A stretch of DNA of 64,000 nucleotides. It comes from Seminavis robusta. Its lineage: Eukaryota; Bacillariophyta; Bacillariophyceae; Naviculales; Naviculaceae. Shown piece by piece: positions 52,582-63,403 of this stretch. Where the stretch lies: assembly GCA_903772945.1 (NCBI GenBank), contig CAICTM010000032.1:1-64000 (forward strand), read 5' to 3'. How positions within the stretch are numbered: the stretch's first letter is position 1; each line of letters opens with the position of its first letter. A program made the position numbers and the translations under genes. The notes beneath the pieces are model-generated. The model was not told where the DNA came from and did no database searches. It was given only the letters and a program-made list of their open reading frames with translations.

Positions 52582-53757
52582 ATGAGCATCCGATCCTACG
52601 ATCCCACTACTGACTTCATTCATCCCACTCTCACCACAATCAAAGCTCGCCCCAACCGCGAGACACTCAAAAAACTCATCAAAGAAAACAAAGACAACGC
52701 ACGCAACATCCACAGCGCACGAGGCGCAGGAGACGAAGGCCACCTCCGACTCTGCTTCCCTCTCGCCACCTACAATGCTCGAGCTCACCTTGCAGGCACA
52801 CCATGGATAGACCCCGTCCATCCAGGTGCTAGACCAAACATTCCTGGAGGAGCCACCGCAGCACAAATCCAACAAGCTGTATCTGAACACAGCTATGACC
52901 TCCAAGAGTTTCAAATTTTCCAATCCACAGAAAGAGCGCTTCTCAAACTTACCATGAAAGCCATCGACGAAGTCTACTACAAAGCACTCGAAGACCCCGA
53001 TGAAGGATATTCAATGCTCCACTACATGGACCTCATCCAACACCTCCTTGAGTCCTACGGCCAACTCACCAATGACGACCTGGACAAAAACATCGACCGC
53101 ATGAACGAACAATGGTCAGTCAACGTACCCATTGAAAAACTCTTCAACCAAATCAACGACGCACAAGCATTCGCCCGAGGCCACGACGAAATTACTGACC
53201 GTGCAGCCCTCCGAGCAGGACTCAAAAACTTGGAAAACAGCGGCGTTTTTCAAGTCGCCCTCAAAGACTGGCGTGCAAAGCCCACAGCTGAACACACGTG
53301 GAACAACTTCCAGACATTCTTCAAAGCAGCCAACACCGAAAGACTTCGATCCGTCACCACCAAGCAAGCTGGCTACCATGACCAGCACCAAGCCAACGCC
53401 GCGACCAGCAACAACAAAGGAAACCCATTCATTATCACACTTGCAGACGGAGAAGCTATGTCCTATTGCTTCTCACACGGCCTCCAATGGGACCTCACTC
53501 ACAACAGCAACACATGCCGCAACCGCCACCCAGAGCACAACACAAAAGCCACCCTCAACAACATGCTTGGAGGCCGATGCCAAATCAAACGCAAACCCGG
53601 AGAAGCCGCCATTGTGAAGTATATACCAAACAACAGGCAACAACGCAGTGGCGGCAGCAGCAACCACTCCGAGCGTGCCACCAGTCAAACACGCACTGAC
53701 AGCACCTCCACCACAGCACACTCGGACGTTAGCTCTCTCACAAGCACGCAAACCTGA
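52582..53757 (+). CDS. Copia gag
   Basis: A 391-codon open frame in the place expected for gag, 87 bp after the 5' LTR. It has a helical capsid-type region and, towards the end, a Cys/His cluster (CFSHGLQWDLTHNSNTC) that resembles a nucleocapsid motif, then a basic, Ser/Thr-rich tail. This gene part looks whole. Confidence 0.8.
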   Translation: MSIRSYDPTTDFIHPTLTTIKARPNRETLKKLIKENKDNARNIHSARGAGDEGHLRLCFPLATYNARAHLAGTPWIDPVHPGARPNIPGGATAAQIQQAVSEHSYDLQEFQIFQSTERALLKLTMKAIDEVYYKALEDPDEGYSMLHYMDLIQHLLESYGQLTNDDLDKNIDRMNEQWSVNVPIEKLFNQINDAQAFARGHDEITDRAALRAGLKNLENSGVFQVALKDWRAKPTAEHTWNNFQTFFKAANTERLRSVTTKQAGYHDQHQANAATSNNKGNPFIITLADGEAMSYCFSHGLQWDLTHNSNTCRNRHPEHNTKATLNNMLGGRCQIKRKPGEAAIVKYIPNNRQQRSGGSSNHSERATSQTRTDSTSTTAHSDVSSLTSTQT

Positions 53758-53772
53758 ACCAGAGAGGAGCCG

Positions 53773-56700
53773 GTGACACCTAAACGTAGCAACACTAGTA
53801 GTAGCCAAAACAGTAACAATGACATTACACACACCGGTCCCCTCTCTACAATGATAAAAAACATAGCCGACACCGGCACTGATCAGCACTATGGCAATCG
53901 CCATGATCCGCGACATAGCAATATCCAACCTGACAGTCACCCCATAGCAGTAGCAATGCCAAACGCCGACACAGAAACAAACTCCCACGTAGCAACACTA
54001 CCCATACCGACGCTGCAACCCAATGACAACCAAATCAAACTGTTCGACAACTTCCAACATAACTTAGTCTCCGTAGGCCAACTCTGCGATCAAGACTGCA
54101 CCGCCCATTTCTCCAAAACCGACATGCAAATTAACAATAACCATGGCACGACCATCCTCCACGGCAGGCGCAATCCCCATGGAGACCACCTCTGGCATGT
54201 CAACTTCCCAGAACACTCAGCAAACGCAATCAACAAACCCACCGGAGCACAACTGGTACGATTCGCCCATGCAGCACTTGAATCCCCCTCTCTACCCACA
54301 TTACTGCAAGCACTCCAACGCAATCATGTCCACGGCTTCCCTGGGCTCACCGCTGACACACTCCGACGCTGGCCACCACATACTGTCGCCACCGCAAAAG
54401 GGCATCTCAGCCAAAGTCGCCAGAATCAACGCTCCACCAAAACTGAACCCACCAACCCATTCCTGCAACTCCCCGTCCAACCAGACAACACCACAGACGA
54501 CAACCAACAGCCGACACACCTGTGCTTCGCAGCAATCTGGGACGTACAAGAGGGCAAAACATACAGCGACCAAACCGGACGCTTTCCCGTCCCCTCCCAC
54601 CGAGGCCACCACTACATCTTCCTCCTGTACGATTACGATAGCAACAGCATCCACGTTCGCCCAACCACAACCCGCACAGCCCACTCGCTTCTCAATGCCT
54701 ACAAGGACGTCCATGATCTCCTCGTACTGAGCGGCCACAAACCCCAACTCCACACCCTTGACAATGAATGCTCCACTGCCATGAAGCAATCCACACCAAC
54801 AACACCAAGCACCAACTAGTACCGCCAGGAATACATCGTCGCAATGCCGCTGAACGAGCCATACGCACATTCAAGGACCACTTCACCGCGATCCTTGCCA
54901 CTACAGACCCAGACTTTCCACTTAACCTCTGGAATGAGCTGCTCCCGCAAGCCGAACTCACTCTCAATCTCCTCCGAACCAGTCGACGCAACCCAAAGCT
55001 CTCTGCCTATGAAGCCATTTATGGCCGATACGACTTCAATGCCACACCAATCGCTCCACTTGGCATCCGCGTCCTGTGTCACGAAAAACCTAATCAACGG
55101 ACAACATGGGCACCTAAAGGCAAAGATGCCTGGTACATAGGCCCCGCAATGAACCATTATCGCTGCTACAAAGTATACATTTGGGAAACACAACACACAC
55201 ACAACTCTGACACACTTGAATGGTTCCCTCCAGACCATCTCTACATCCCACAACCTACTCACGAAGAACAACTCCTAGCAGCACTCACTGATCTCAACAC
55301 AATAATCACAGCGGCACCAACCCATCCTACACAACCACCACCACTCCTAAGTCGGCACCATTTACCCAACCTGCTCGACTACCTACAACCCACCAAATCA
55401 AAAGAACCGAGGGTGCCATTAGCACCCACACACGTCGCCGTCCACGCTAGCTCCATTACCTCTCCACAACTCGACAACCACACCGTCCAATGGATCATCG
55501 ACAACATCCGCGCACAACCTCACCAAGCCAACAAAGCCTTCCATCCCGACACTGGCCAACTCGCAGAATACCGCGACCTAGCCAAAAGCTCTGAAGGCCA
55601 CTTATGGCGGCAAGGAAACTGCAAAGAGTTCGGTCGACTCCTCAATGGATGGAAAGACGTCGAAGGCACCAACACAATGAAATTCATCCCCAAACACGAC
55701 ATACCACAAGGACGCAAACCAACATACATGCGCATAGTCGTTGCGTACCGCCCACAGAAAGCTGACCCATACCGAGTCCGCCACACGGTCGGTGGCGACA
55801 AAATCGACTATCCTTTCGAAACGACCACCAAAACTGCCGACCTCACCACAACCAAGCTTCTCCTCAACAGCGTCCTAAGCACACCTAAAGCGAAGTTCAT
55901 GACAATGGACATTAAAGACTATTACCTTGCCAATAAACTCCCTCGCACCGAATACATGCAAATCCACACATCAGTCATCCCGGACGAAATTATCCAACAA
56001 TACAAACTCCGAGAACTCAACCTCATCGACGACCGAGGCTTTGTCTACGTCGCCATCGATGGCGGCATGTACGGCCTCCCCCAAGCAGGAAGAGTAGCCA
56101 ATGATCGACTGGTCCCTTTCCTCGCGAGGCACGGATACCACCAATCCAAGCGAACACCAGCCCTTTTTAAACATGAGACACGACCAATTACCTTCGTACT
56201 CATCGTAGATGACTTCGGTGTCATGTATGTCGGAGACGAACACGCTAAACACCTCGAACATGTACTCAAACAACAATACACCATCACCACAGACTGGTCT
56301 GGGGCTCTTTACAGTGGCATACACCTCAAATGGGACTACCACAATCGAACATGTGACCTCTCCATGCCCGGCTACATCGACAAAGCCTTAAAGCGATTCA
56401 ACCATCCAGCACCGTCCAAACCGGAACACTCGCCGCATGTCACACAACCCCTACACTATGGCATTCAAATGACAGGCGAACCACAACACTCCCCCGCACT
56501 CACTAAAGCTAACAAACAACGTGTCCAGCAAATACTCGGAGTTCTCCTCTTTTATGCCCGTGCAGTAGACAACACCATGCTCACAGCACTTGGATCTATC
56601 GCAACCCATCAAGCCACACCCACTGAAGACACGCTGCAAGCATGCAACAAACTCCTCAACTACGCAGCTACACATCCAAATGCAACCATTCGATACTCCA

Positions 56701-57036
56701 AAAGTGACATGGTCCTACGCATCGACAGTGACGCATCCTACCTCAGTGAATCCAAAGCTAGATCACGCGCAGCCGGTTACTTCTACTGCAGTGACAACAG
56801 CATGCCACCACAACAACCCAAGCACAATGGACCAATCCTAGTCATCTGCCCCATCATGCGAATGGTAGTCGCGTCAGCAGCAGAAGCTGAAACTGGAGCA
56901 GCCTTCGAATGTGGACAAGAAGGCTGTCCCCTACGAGCCACACTAGAATTCCTCGGACACAAACAACCACCCACTCCGATGCGCATCGACAACAAAGTGG
57001 CAGAAGGTATCCTCAATGACACAGTCAAGCAACGCC
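53773..57036 (+). CDS. Copia pol (integrase and reverse transcriptase)
   Basis: Pol-type sequence with a GAG-pre-integrase segment near 54060-54220, an integrase core and C-terminal region (about 54480-55230), and a Copia reverse transcriptase (about 55560-56400) with MYGLPQAGR and the catalytic IVDDFGV. An RNase H start follows (about 56700-57036). The frame is not continuous throughout, with about one break, and the RNase H part resumes after the nested insertion at 62319-62480. Confidence 0.85.
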
Positions 57037-57236
57037 TGATGAATTGAGCAGTCACTCTCTGGCTGAAACAGACGGCATTACTAATGCTAAAAATCCAACA
57101 TGGGAATTGTAGTGAATGGTTAAGTCGGTTGAGCTCAATGTGAGGCCCTGGGTTCGATTCCCGGGCATTGCAATCTTTTCTCATGTTGGTCGGGGATTTC
57201 TGAGTGGTATATCTCAGGGAAATCTGATCATGGTGC
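57037..57236 (+). repeat. 200-bp unit 1 with tRNA-like core
   Basis: This is the left end of the nested insertion. The tRNA-like core (57108-57172) has an A-box-like TGGTTAAGTCGG at 57117-57128, a B-box GGTTCGATTCC at 57151-57161, a 7-bp acceptor-type pairing TGTAGTG/CATTGCA and a T-stem CTGGG/CCCGG. A TTTT lies four bases after the core, suitable as a Pol III stop. The A-to-B distance is about 10 nt short of a true tRNA; the anticodon arm is reduced to the palindrome TTGAGCTCAA. Confidence 0.7.
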
Positions 57237-57416
57237 AATACCGTCAGAATGAACGGGCCGGTAATTTGGTAAGTAGTATGTGATGAGATTGACGCATTGC
57301 CTTGCGAGGAATGCTGGCATTGCAGGTGTTCTGATGTCATGTGGTTGTGCTTGCGGGGCAACTCATGGGGAGATCAATAGTTCCTACTACGAGCCAGATT
57401 CGTGACGTCTGGGGAG

Positions 57417-57606
57417 TGATGAATTGAGCAGTCACTCTCTGGCTGAAAGACGGCATTACTAATGCTAAAATCCAACATGGAATTGTAAGCAGTGAATGGT
57501 TAAGTCGGTTGAGCTCAATGTGAGGCCTGGGTTCGATTCCCGGGCATTGCAATCTTTTCTCATGTTGGTCGGGGATTTCTGAGTGGTATATCTCAGGGAA
57601 ATCTAT
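57417..57606 (+). repeat. 190-bp unit 2 with tRNA-like core
   Basis: Second copy of the unit at 57037, with the same A-box (57497-57508), B-box (57530-57540) and following TTTT. Here a six-of-seven-pair acceptor-like stem GCAGTGA/GCATTGC (57489-57495, 57544-57550) fits tRNA geometry better. It reads as a tRNA-derived SINE head or a degenerate tRNA pair. Confidence 0.7.
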
Positions 57607-57609
57607 CAA

Positions 57610-58178
57610 CGATGAGATTATGCATAGAGCCATATTATGGTGCGGCGCAGCTGTGCTGGCTCAGTCTGGTGGAAAATCGCTGCTGCATCTGTACACTCTT
57701 TCAGTACAATGAGCTGTGTCACCATCAGACAAGATAGGAACAGCTGTAGAGGACATAGAGTTCCTCTGCAAGGAAGGATGATGCAGCTCCTAGCCATGAC
57801 CTATCTAGAAAGATAGCCTGGTATAATACCAGCCAAAAGAGATGCAGGATCTGTATCCTGCATGGCTGGAGGATGGAGTTTCACGCAAAATCAGAGTTTG
57901 TGTTCATATTATAGTTTAAAGAAGTAATGAAGAAGTAGTTGACAGATACAGACCCAACAGCACAAGTAGAGCTCTGCAGTAGACAGGATCCTGTATGCCA
58001 GTGCAGGGTATTGAGCAATTAGACTGTTCAATCATTGCTTCCACAGTGATTGAATAGCATTGGCTGCCAGCCTTGTGGCTGGCCCTTCCAGCGCCAGTGG
58101 AAGGAGATCTCCACCAAACAGAGCTCTCCATCCCAGCTCTGTGCACCTACCAGCTGAGTTCCTACCTGGAATTCATAG
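57610..58178 (+). repeat. 569-bp direct repeat, left copy
   Basis: Direct repeat of 61751-62318. Near its end are two adjacent hairpins, GCCAGCC-TTGT-GGCTGGC and CCTTCCA-(7)-TGGAAGG. Both copies end in CTGGAATTCATAG. It lies inside the nested insertion, not at its left edge, so it is not a simple LTR. Confidence 0.85.
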
Positions 58179-58947
58179 GATTAACTAGTCGCAAGCACAC
58201 AAGAGTGGCTATTAGGTGTGGAAATCGTCGAGGACAAAGAGAGGGGGAGTTGCTGACCTACCGACACGGCTGACACCAGATCGACGACCGAAAACTGGAA
58301 TCGCGACCGATTAACAAGGTGTCCAGTGGTCCACCTACTAACCAAAGGGCTCTACAAGATACACCGGCTGTCTTCATACCAGTCGGCCTACCTTTCGAGA
58401 TCGGCGCGAGTGGAAAGCATCGACTGGTCCATCAACAAGGAAAATCACGATCGGAATCTGCCGATCGACCAACCAACGACGACGAGTGGTAGCGACCAAA
58501 CCAAGACGGTCACCTACCAACCTGAGGTGCTTGAGAGGATAGGCCAGCCAGTTTCTTTGTTAATCGGCCTTGGTTACGGACCGCCGATGCGGATAGACGG
58601 TACATCATTGTCGACTTTCCTACGGAAGTACTGATTTTCTCAGTCGTGCCTCCGGAAGGTACTCGGTAAAGGGAACGGTACTCACACGGTACTCACAGAA
58701 CCGGTACCGAACCTCTGTTCCGAAAGCAAGCGAGCCTAAGTCCATCGCCTCAACATTTTCGTGGATATTCCGAACTCTGTGGAAGATACGGATCGATCCA
58801 CTGTTACGAGTCGACTCCAAGGGTAACTTGCAACACACACGAGAGCACCGTTTGACTGTTTCGAAGACATCCGAGGTTACCAGCTGATAGAGCACCCCTA
58901 TTTGGTCATTCTCTAGCGTGCACCTTCAAGTCTCATTTTGATTTTCT

Positions 58948-60840
58948 GTGATTGTGTTTGTGCAGTGCCTCTACAGCCACACTACACCACCAACAACAAC
59001 AACACTTAATTCCACGATACCTACCCGGTTCGAAACCACCACTTTCACCACCAAGTTTCAGCCAGCGCACCAACAACCATTCATGGCTCGCAAGAAGAAG
59101 AAGCAAAACAACAGGCCCAGCCTGCCATTGGTGTTACACCACCAGCATCTAGCAATAGCACTGGTAACACAACAGGTCCACCCTGCAGACCTCCACATCC
59201 AGTCCATACATGGAAGGACACCTGTGACCCTCCTGTAGCCTACCTCAGGCCCCCATTGTGACTCCTTCCCACCAGCCAACCAAGGTGTACCCTTTCAATG
59301 TTAGCCACCAACTGGCAAAAGCATTGAAGAAAATGAAACAAATGAACCAAGCTCCTGGCCCCACCACAAGGCCACAATACCAATCAGCTGGTTCATCCCA
59401 TCCACCCTTACTCCACTCCCTGCACACCTGGTTATCACACAAGCCTAGCCCGAGATTAAGCTAGGAGGACCGATTCAAAACCAGGCAGTTTGGAACAGAG
59501 TTGTTGGGTGATGTTGAGGACCTCTTGTATCCATCCCAACCCAAAGTTGCCATGGATGTTGCCACTTCCCCTGCTGGAGGTGGATACCATCACCAAGTAT
59601 GGGCCCTCAATGGGGAGGTATATCCCAACCAACACCAATACCTCATCAGGGCATCCCCAACACCCTATTCTGAGATACCCACTACACAACTGTGTCTTCA
59701 GCAGCCTATCACCATACCATTAGGCCCATCATCCAAGACACCAGTACACTCAGCATCCCCATTCGGCCAACCTACTGATCAACCGAGAAAGCCAAGAAGG
59801 AAGTCAGCCTTCATTCCCACCCTGATGGCAATGGTGGCTTCCAAGTCCCAGAGGGGTGAGGGTGGCAACACGCCCTCCAGGCAAGCCCTTCCGTCCAAGC
59901 CGGATGCCACGGCTACCCTACCCTCAAATCAACAAGGACTTCGACCAGTGGTATGAGTCCTTTATCACTATGGCTAGAGGTCAAGGGTTTATAAGATCTT
60001 TGATGCGACTACGTCCCAAGCAGCACCGAGTCCATGGATGAACTATACGAATGAATCATTGGTTCTACGCTGTTTCCAGAAGACAGTGCAGACCACCAAT
60101 GGAAAGGTAACGTGAGGTCCCACTTCCATGACTCTGACTGCTTTGCCATTCTGTTGAGCTTGTCCGGAGCTCACTTGTCGTAGCAGTTTCTCTGGATCAT
60201 GTGGAAACACTCACATGGCTGACTAGTGTGCAATACAGCCCAGAGGACCAAGGTTCCGCAGTGGACTTCATTGTAAGTTTGACACAGTTGTTCCCCGATA
60301 CAATGATGGCCAAGAGACTCCAGTGATAGGCTCACCGATGGTATACAGAAAGCTGTTCTTACAGCGGGCCTTCACGGTGTCCCCACCTTGAACGACATTC
60401 TGCACGTGAACATGAGAGAGTATGTTGCGAGGGACATCATGCATCGTTTACATACGACGGGTACAAGGAGGTGCTACTGAATGCTGCCACATTCTTTGAC
60501 ATCAACCGAAGAGACGATGATTCACGTCTAGCCAACATCGCTGACATTGGCAAGACAGGACATCAGGGTGATGGGGAGCAGTGTAATATCCCACGCCTTC
60601 CCGACAATGTCTGGTCTCAGCTATCCAGCAATGGACGGCAGCTTTGGTACAAGCTCTCCGTCGCTGACAAGAGAGTCTTGGTGAAAGCACACCATCGTCA
60701 AGCCCGGATGTCTGACCTGGTTGATCCAAAGAGCGAAGCTGACCAGCAGTCGGGGAGCCTCAGATCTCCAGATGGCAATACGTGCCTGCAGCCTCCACGG
60801 CAGGTGCAGGACCAAGGCGGATTTTCGCCAGGCAACTAGT
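58948..60840 (+). other. gag-like remains inside the nested insertion
   Basis: Broken gag-type sequence: a basic start (MARKKKKQNN), an internal segment with FDQWYESFITMARGQGF, and a late segment with LPDNVWSQLSSNGRQLW typical of the end of diatom Copia gag proteins. It is a fossil with many breaks. No pol of this element was recognised with confidence. Confidence 0.6.
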
Positions 60841-61750
60841 GTTTGTGTCGCACTGGTTGAGCCCAAGGTACCCAGGCACCGGCCATGGCTGCGGGGTAGC
60901 ATGCCACCCTCATAGGGCTACCTTCCGCAGGACATGGCCCAGTATGAACAAGTGTTTGTGCTAAACTTGTCATCTCAGGATAGTATTCCAAGTACAATGT
61001 TTTGTGAAAACATGTTTTGGTGACTCCCACCCTCCCGCCCTGATGGCACTCCCTTCACTTTCGGGTGATGGGGAGAACTTACACTGTGTACCCTCAGCAA
61101 AGGTGAAGCAGTCGGGCTAGAGCAACACCCACCCAAGCTGATGGCTGTGGGATGAGCCACTGCCATTGTCATGTGACAGGACCTGCCCGGTCATACCCAA
61201 GCAACACCAAGTTAGTCGTGTCTCTGGACGGATTCTTTTGAACCCATGTAAGGAGATGGTAAACTTGAGGAGACGTCTACGAGGTGTCTGCCTTTAGCTG
61301 AGGCAATATCTGATGAAAGGACAACCAGTCCCACCTCATAGGATGACAACCCGTCACTAACTACCCAGTTGAGGGCTCAGATGAACAGTTATGGCTCAGA
61401 TTGTTCTCACTGGCCCTTATGGGAGATAGACAGATACCTCCTAAGCAATGAGCTGTGGCAAGTATGGGGAGACCAGATGGATCCCAATTGACGGTAAAAT
61501 GGACCAATGCCAATGCACCCTTTCTCCCTGAACACGACTGGATGTTCGATCACAAGCCCATTGATGCCCCTCCCAATGTGAAGTGGTACTCAGCAATGGA
61601 ACCTTGATGTATTCAAGAGGTTGGTAACCCCTGAGGTATGCGACCAAAGTCCACACTGAGCAGTCGATGCCCCAGTTCATGGAAGTATCGAGGGAACCCC
61701 ATGATGTGCAAGCTTGTTGGCACCCCATCCATGACTCCAATGGTGGGGAG

Positions 61751-62318
61751 CGATGGATTATGCCATAGGAGCCATTATGGGTGCGGCGCAGCTGTGCTGG
61801 CTCAGTCTGGTGGAAAGATCGCTGCTGCATCTGTACTCTTTCAGTACAATGAGTCTGTGTCACCATCAGACAAATAGGAACAGCTGTAGAGGACATAGAG
61901 TTCCTCGCAAGGAAGGATGATGCAGCTCCTCACCATGACCTATCTAGAAAGATAGCTGGTATATACCAGCCAAAAAGATGCATGGACTGTATCCTGCATG
62001 GCTGGAGATGGAGTTTCACGCAAAATCAGAAGTTTGTGTTCATATTATAGTTTAAAGAAGTAATGAAGAAGTAGTTGACCAGATACAGACCCAACAGCAC
62101 AAGTAGAGCTCTGAGTAGACAGGATCCTGTATGCCAGTGCCAGGGTATTGACAATTAGACTGTTCAATCATTGCTTCCACAGTATTGAATAGCATTTATT
62201 GGCTGCCAGCCTTGTGGCTGGCCCTTCCAGCGCCAGTGGAAGGAGATCTCCACCAAACAGAGCTCTCCATCCCAGCTCTTGTGCACCTACCAGCTGAGTT
62301 CCTACCTGGAATTCATAG
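61751..62318 (+). repeat. 568-bp direct repeat, right copy
   Basis: This is the right end of the nested insertion, directly followed by the ACGCC target duplication. It carries the same two hairpins as the left copy. The two copies differ mostly by small length changes. Confidence 0.85.
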
Positions 62319-62560
62319 ACGCCGCTCCAAAGCAATAGACATGAGATTCTATTGGCTCCAAGACCGCATAAAACAAAACCAATACACTGTCTATTGGCAA
62401 CCAGGACCCCTTAATCTAGCCGACTACCCCTCCAAGCACCACCCACCAAAACACCATCAACAGATGCGACCAACCTATTTATATGAACCCACAGCACCAC
62501 TATCAGCCCAACCAAACCAAGCCAACAACCTAACCTCAACAGTCTTGTCATGCGAGGGTG

Positions 62561-62765
62561 TATTGAAGTCACACCACAACTGTGACTCAGATCTTCACAC
62601 CAAGACTGTTAGGCACTCACCTGGCTCTCCAGCCAAATACTTAGATGTAGATCCAGCAGAGCCTCCAACAGCCATAACAGCTATTGGAGGACATCCCCTG
62701 CTCAGCCAATGGCTCCCATAATTGTTTCTAACCTTCAGTTATCAACAGAGCCATTGCCTTCAATA
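62561..62765 (+). repeat. 3' LTR of Copia element
   Basis: 205 bp, identical by reading to 52291-52495, and followed by the target duplication CTCCA and then by host coding sequence on the minus strand. Confidence 0.92.
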
Positions 62766-62855
62766 CTCCACATCATCACTTTCCTCCTCTTCCTCGGAAA
62801 TACTACTACTATCCTCAGAATGGATGCTCTCCACGGAGTCCTCGTCGTCGTCCAT
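62766..62855 (-). pseudogene. displaced N-terminus of ZZ-finger paralogue B
   Basis: On the minus strand an ATG at 62855 starts MDDDEDSVESIHSEDSSS followed by a Glu/Asp run and ends DDVE at the element edge. The frame then continues at 52285 with FYYGSDDHEAMDED after allowing for the duplicated CTCCA. The acidic Ser/Asp/Glu composition matches the N-terminus of paralogue A. This is the part of the gene cut off by the Copia insertion. Its promoter should lie just to the right. Confidence 0.85.
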
Positions 62856-63403
62856 CTTGTCTACTGGCCAGAGAGTCTAGCTAGTTTTACTCGTCAGGGG
62901 ACAACAAATACTAAGAGAATTCGTCAAGGTCAAAGAAAAGGTCGTGCTTGGTGGGGCGGTTGGAGGTGGGGGTCCAGTGTCTGTGGTTGGTGGCGTTTTG
63001 GCGCGGTTGAATGGCTTGTAAGGTTAGGGATCGATCGACCTTGGCCAACCCGCCGTATACTGGTACTTGGCAAGGAAACGTAAAGGTGAGAGGAAGTTTC
63101 AAAGGGTCTACCTTGGATTGTTAGACGACCACGGGTGGTACCGGTACTGTAAGCCTTGACAACCCCGCACCGAACCACAGGCTAGAGGCCAAGCCTTTAC
63201 TTTCAGAAACAAGAGAAAACCCACCCGAAGCAGCAGCCATAGACCGGACTAGAACGATAGTACTTGTCGATCGGTGCCACAGAAACTTACTTGTGTATGG
63301 AACAGTACTATGCAACAAAGATCCAACAAGGCACTGGAATGCGTGGTTCTAACGTTCTAGTGAAAGTTCTCTGGCTACTATTGCCTAACTAAATCAAAGT
63401 ATA
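62856..63403. other. intergenic, former promoter of ZZ-finger paralogue B
   Basis: Lies between the displaced N-terminus and the 3' end of the kinase gene, both on the minus strand. I see no gene; open frames here lack motifs. Confidence 0.5.

Larger units (their letters stand above)
57037..62318 (+). mobile_element. nested insertion (composite, Copia-gag-bearing fossil)
   Basis: A 5.28-kb insertion in the RNase H part of the Copia element, bounded by the 5-bp duplication ACGCC (57032-57036 and 62319-62323). From left to right it holds two tandem tRNA-like units (57037-57236, 57417-57606), a 569-bp tail sequence (57610-58178), an interior with gag-like sequence, and a second copy of the tail (61751-62318) that forms the right end. 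It is broken many times (more than ten). By position it is younger than the outer element. The family is uncertain; the gag-like part resembles diatom Copia. Confidence 0.75.
52291..62765 (+). mobile_element. Copia (Ty1-like, diatom CoDi type) LTR retroelement with nested insertion
   Basis: The outer element has 205-bp LTRs (52291-52495 and 62561-62765) that read as identical, and is flanked by the 5-bp target duplication CTCCA (52286-52290 and 62766-62770). The parts, in order, are gag, integrase, reverse transcriptase and RNase H, all on the plus strand. A 5.3-kb nested insertion interrupts the RNase H part. Apart from that insertion it is nearly whole, with about one further break in pol. 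Identical LTRs mean a recent insertion. Its coding strand is unusually rich in C and A compared with host genes. It lies in the first coding exon of ZZ-finger paralogue B. Confidence 0.92.

Noticed and set aside
57108-57172. Functional tRNA gene
   Set aside because: The core is about 10 nt too short between A- and B-box and has no proper anticodon loop.
57037-62318. Helitron as the origin of the nested insertion (3' hairpin near the end)
   Set aside because: A 5-bp target duplication is present and the end is not of the CTRR type; Helitrons make no duplication.
57610-62318. The 569/568-bp repeats as simple LTRs of the nested element
   Set aside because: The left copy is not at the left border and is not next to the target duplication; the two tRNA-like units lie outside it.
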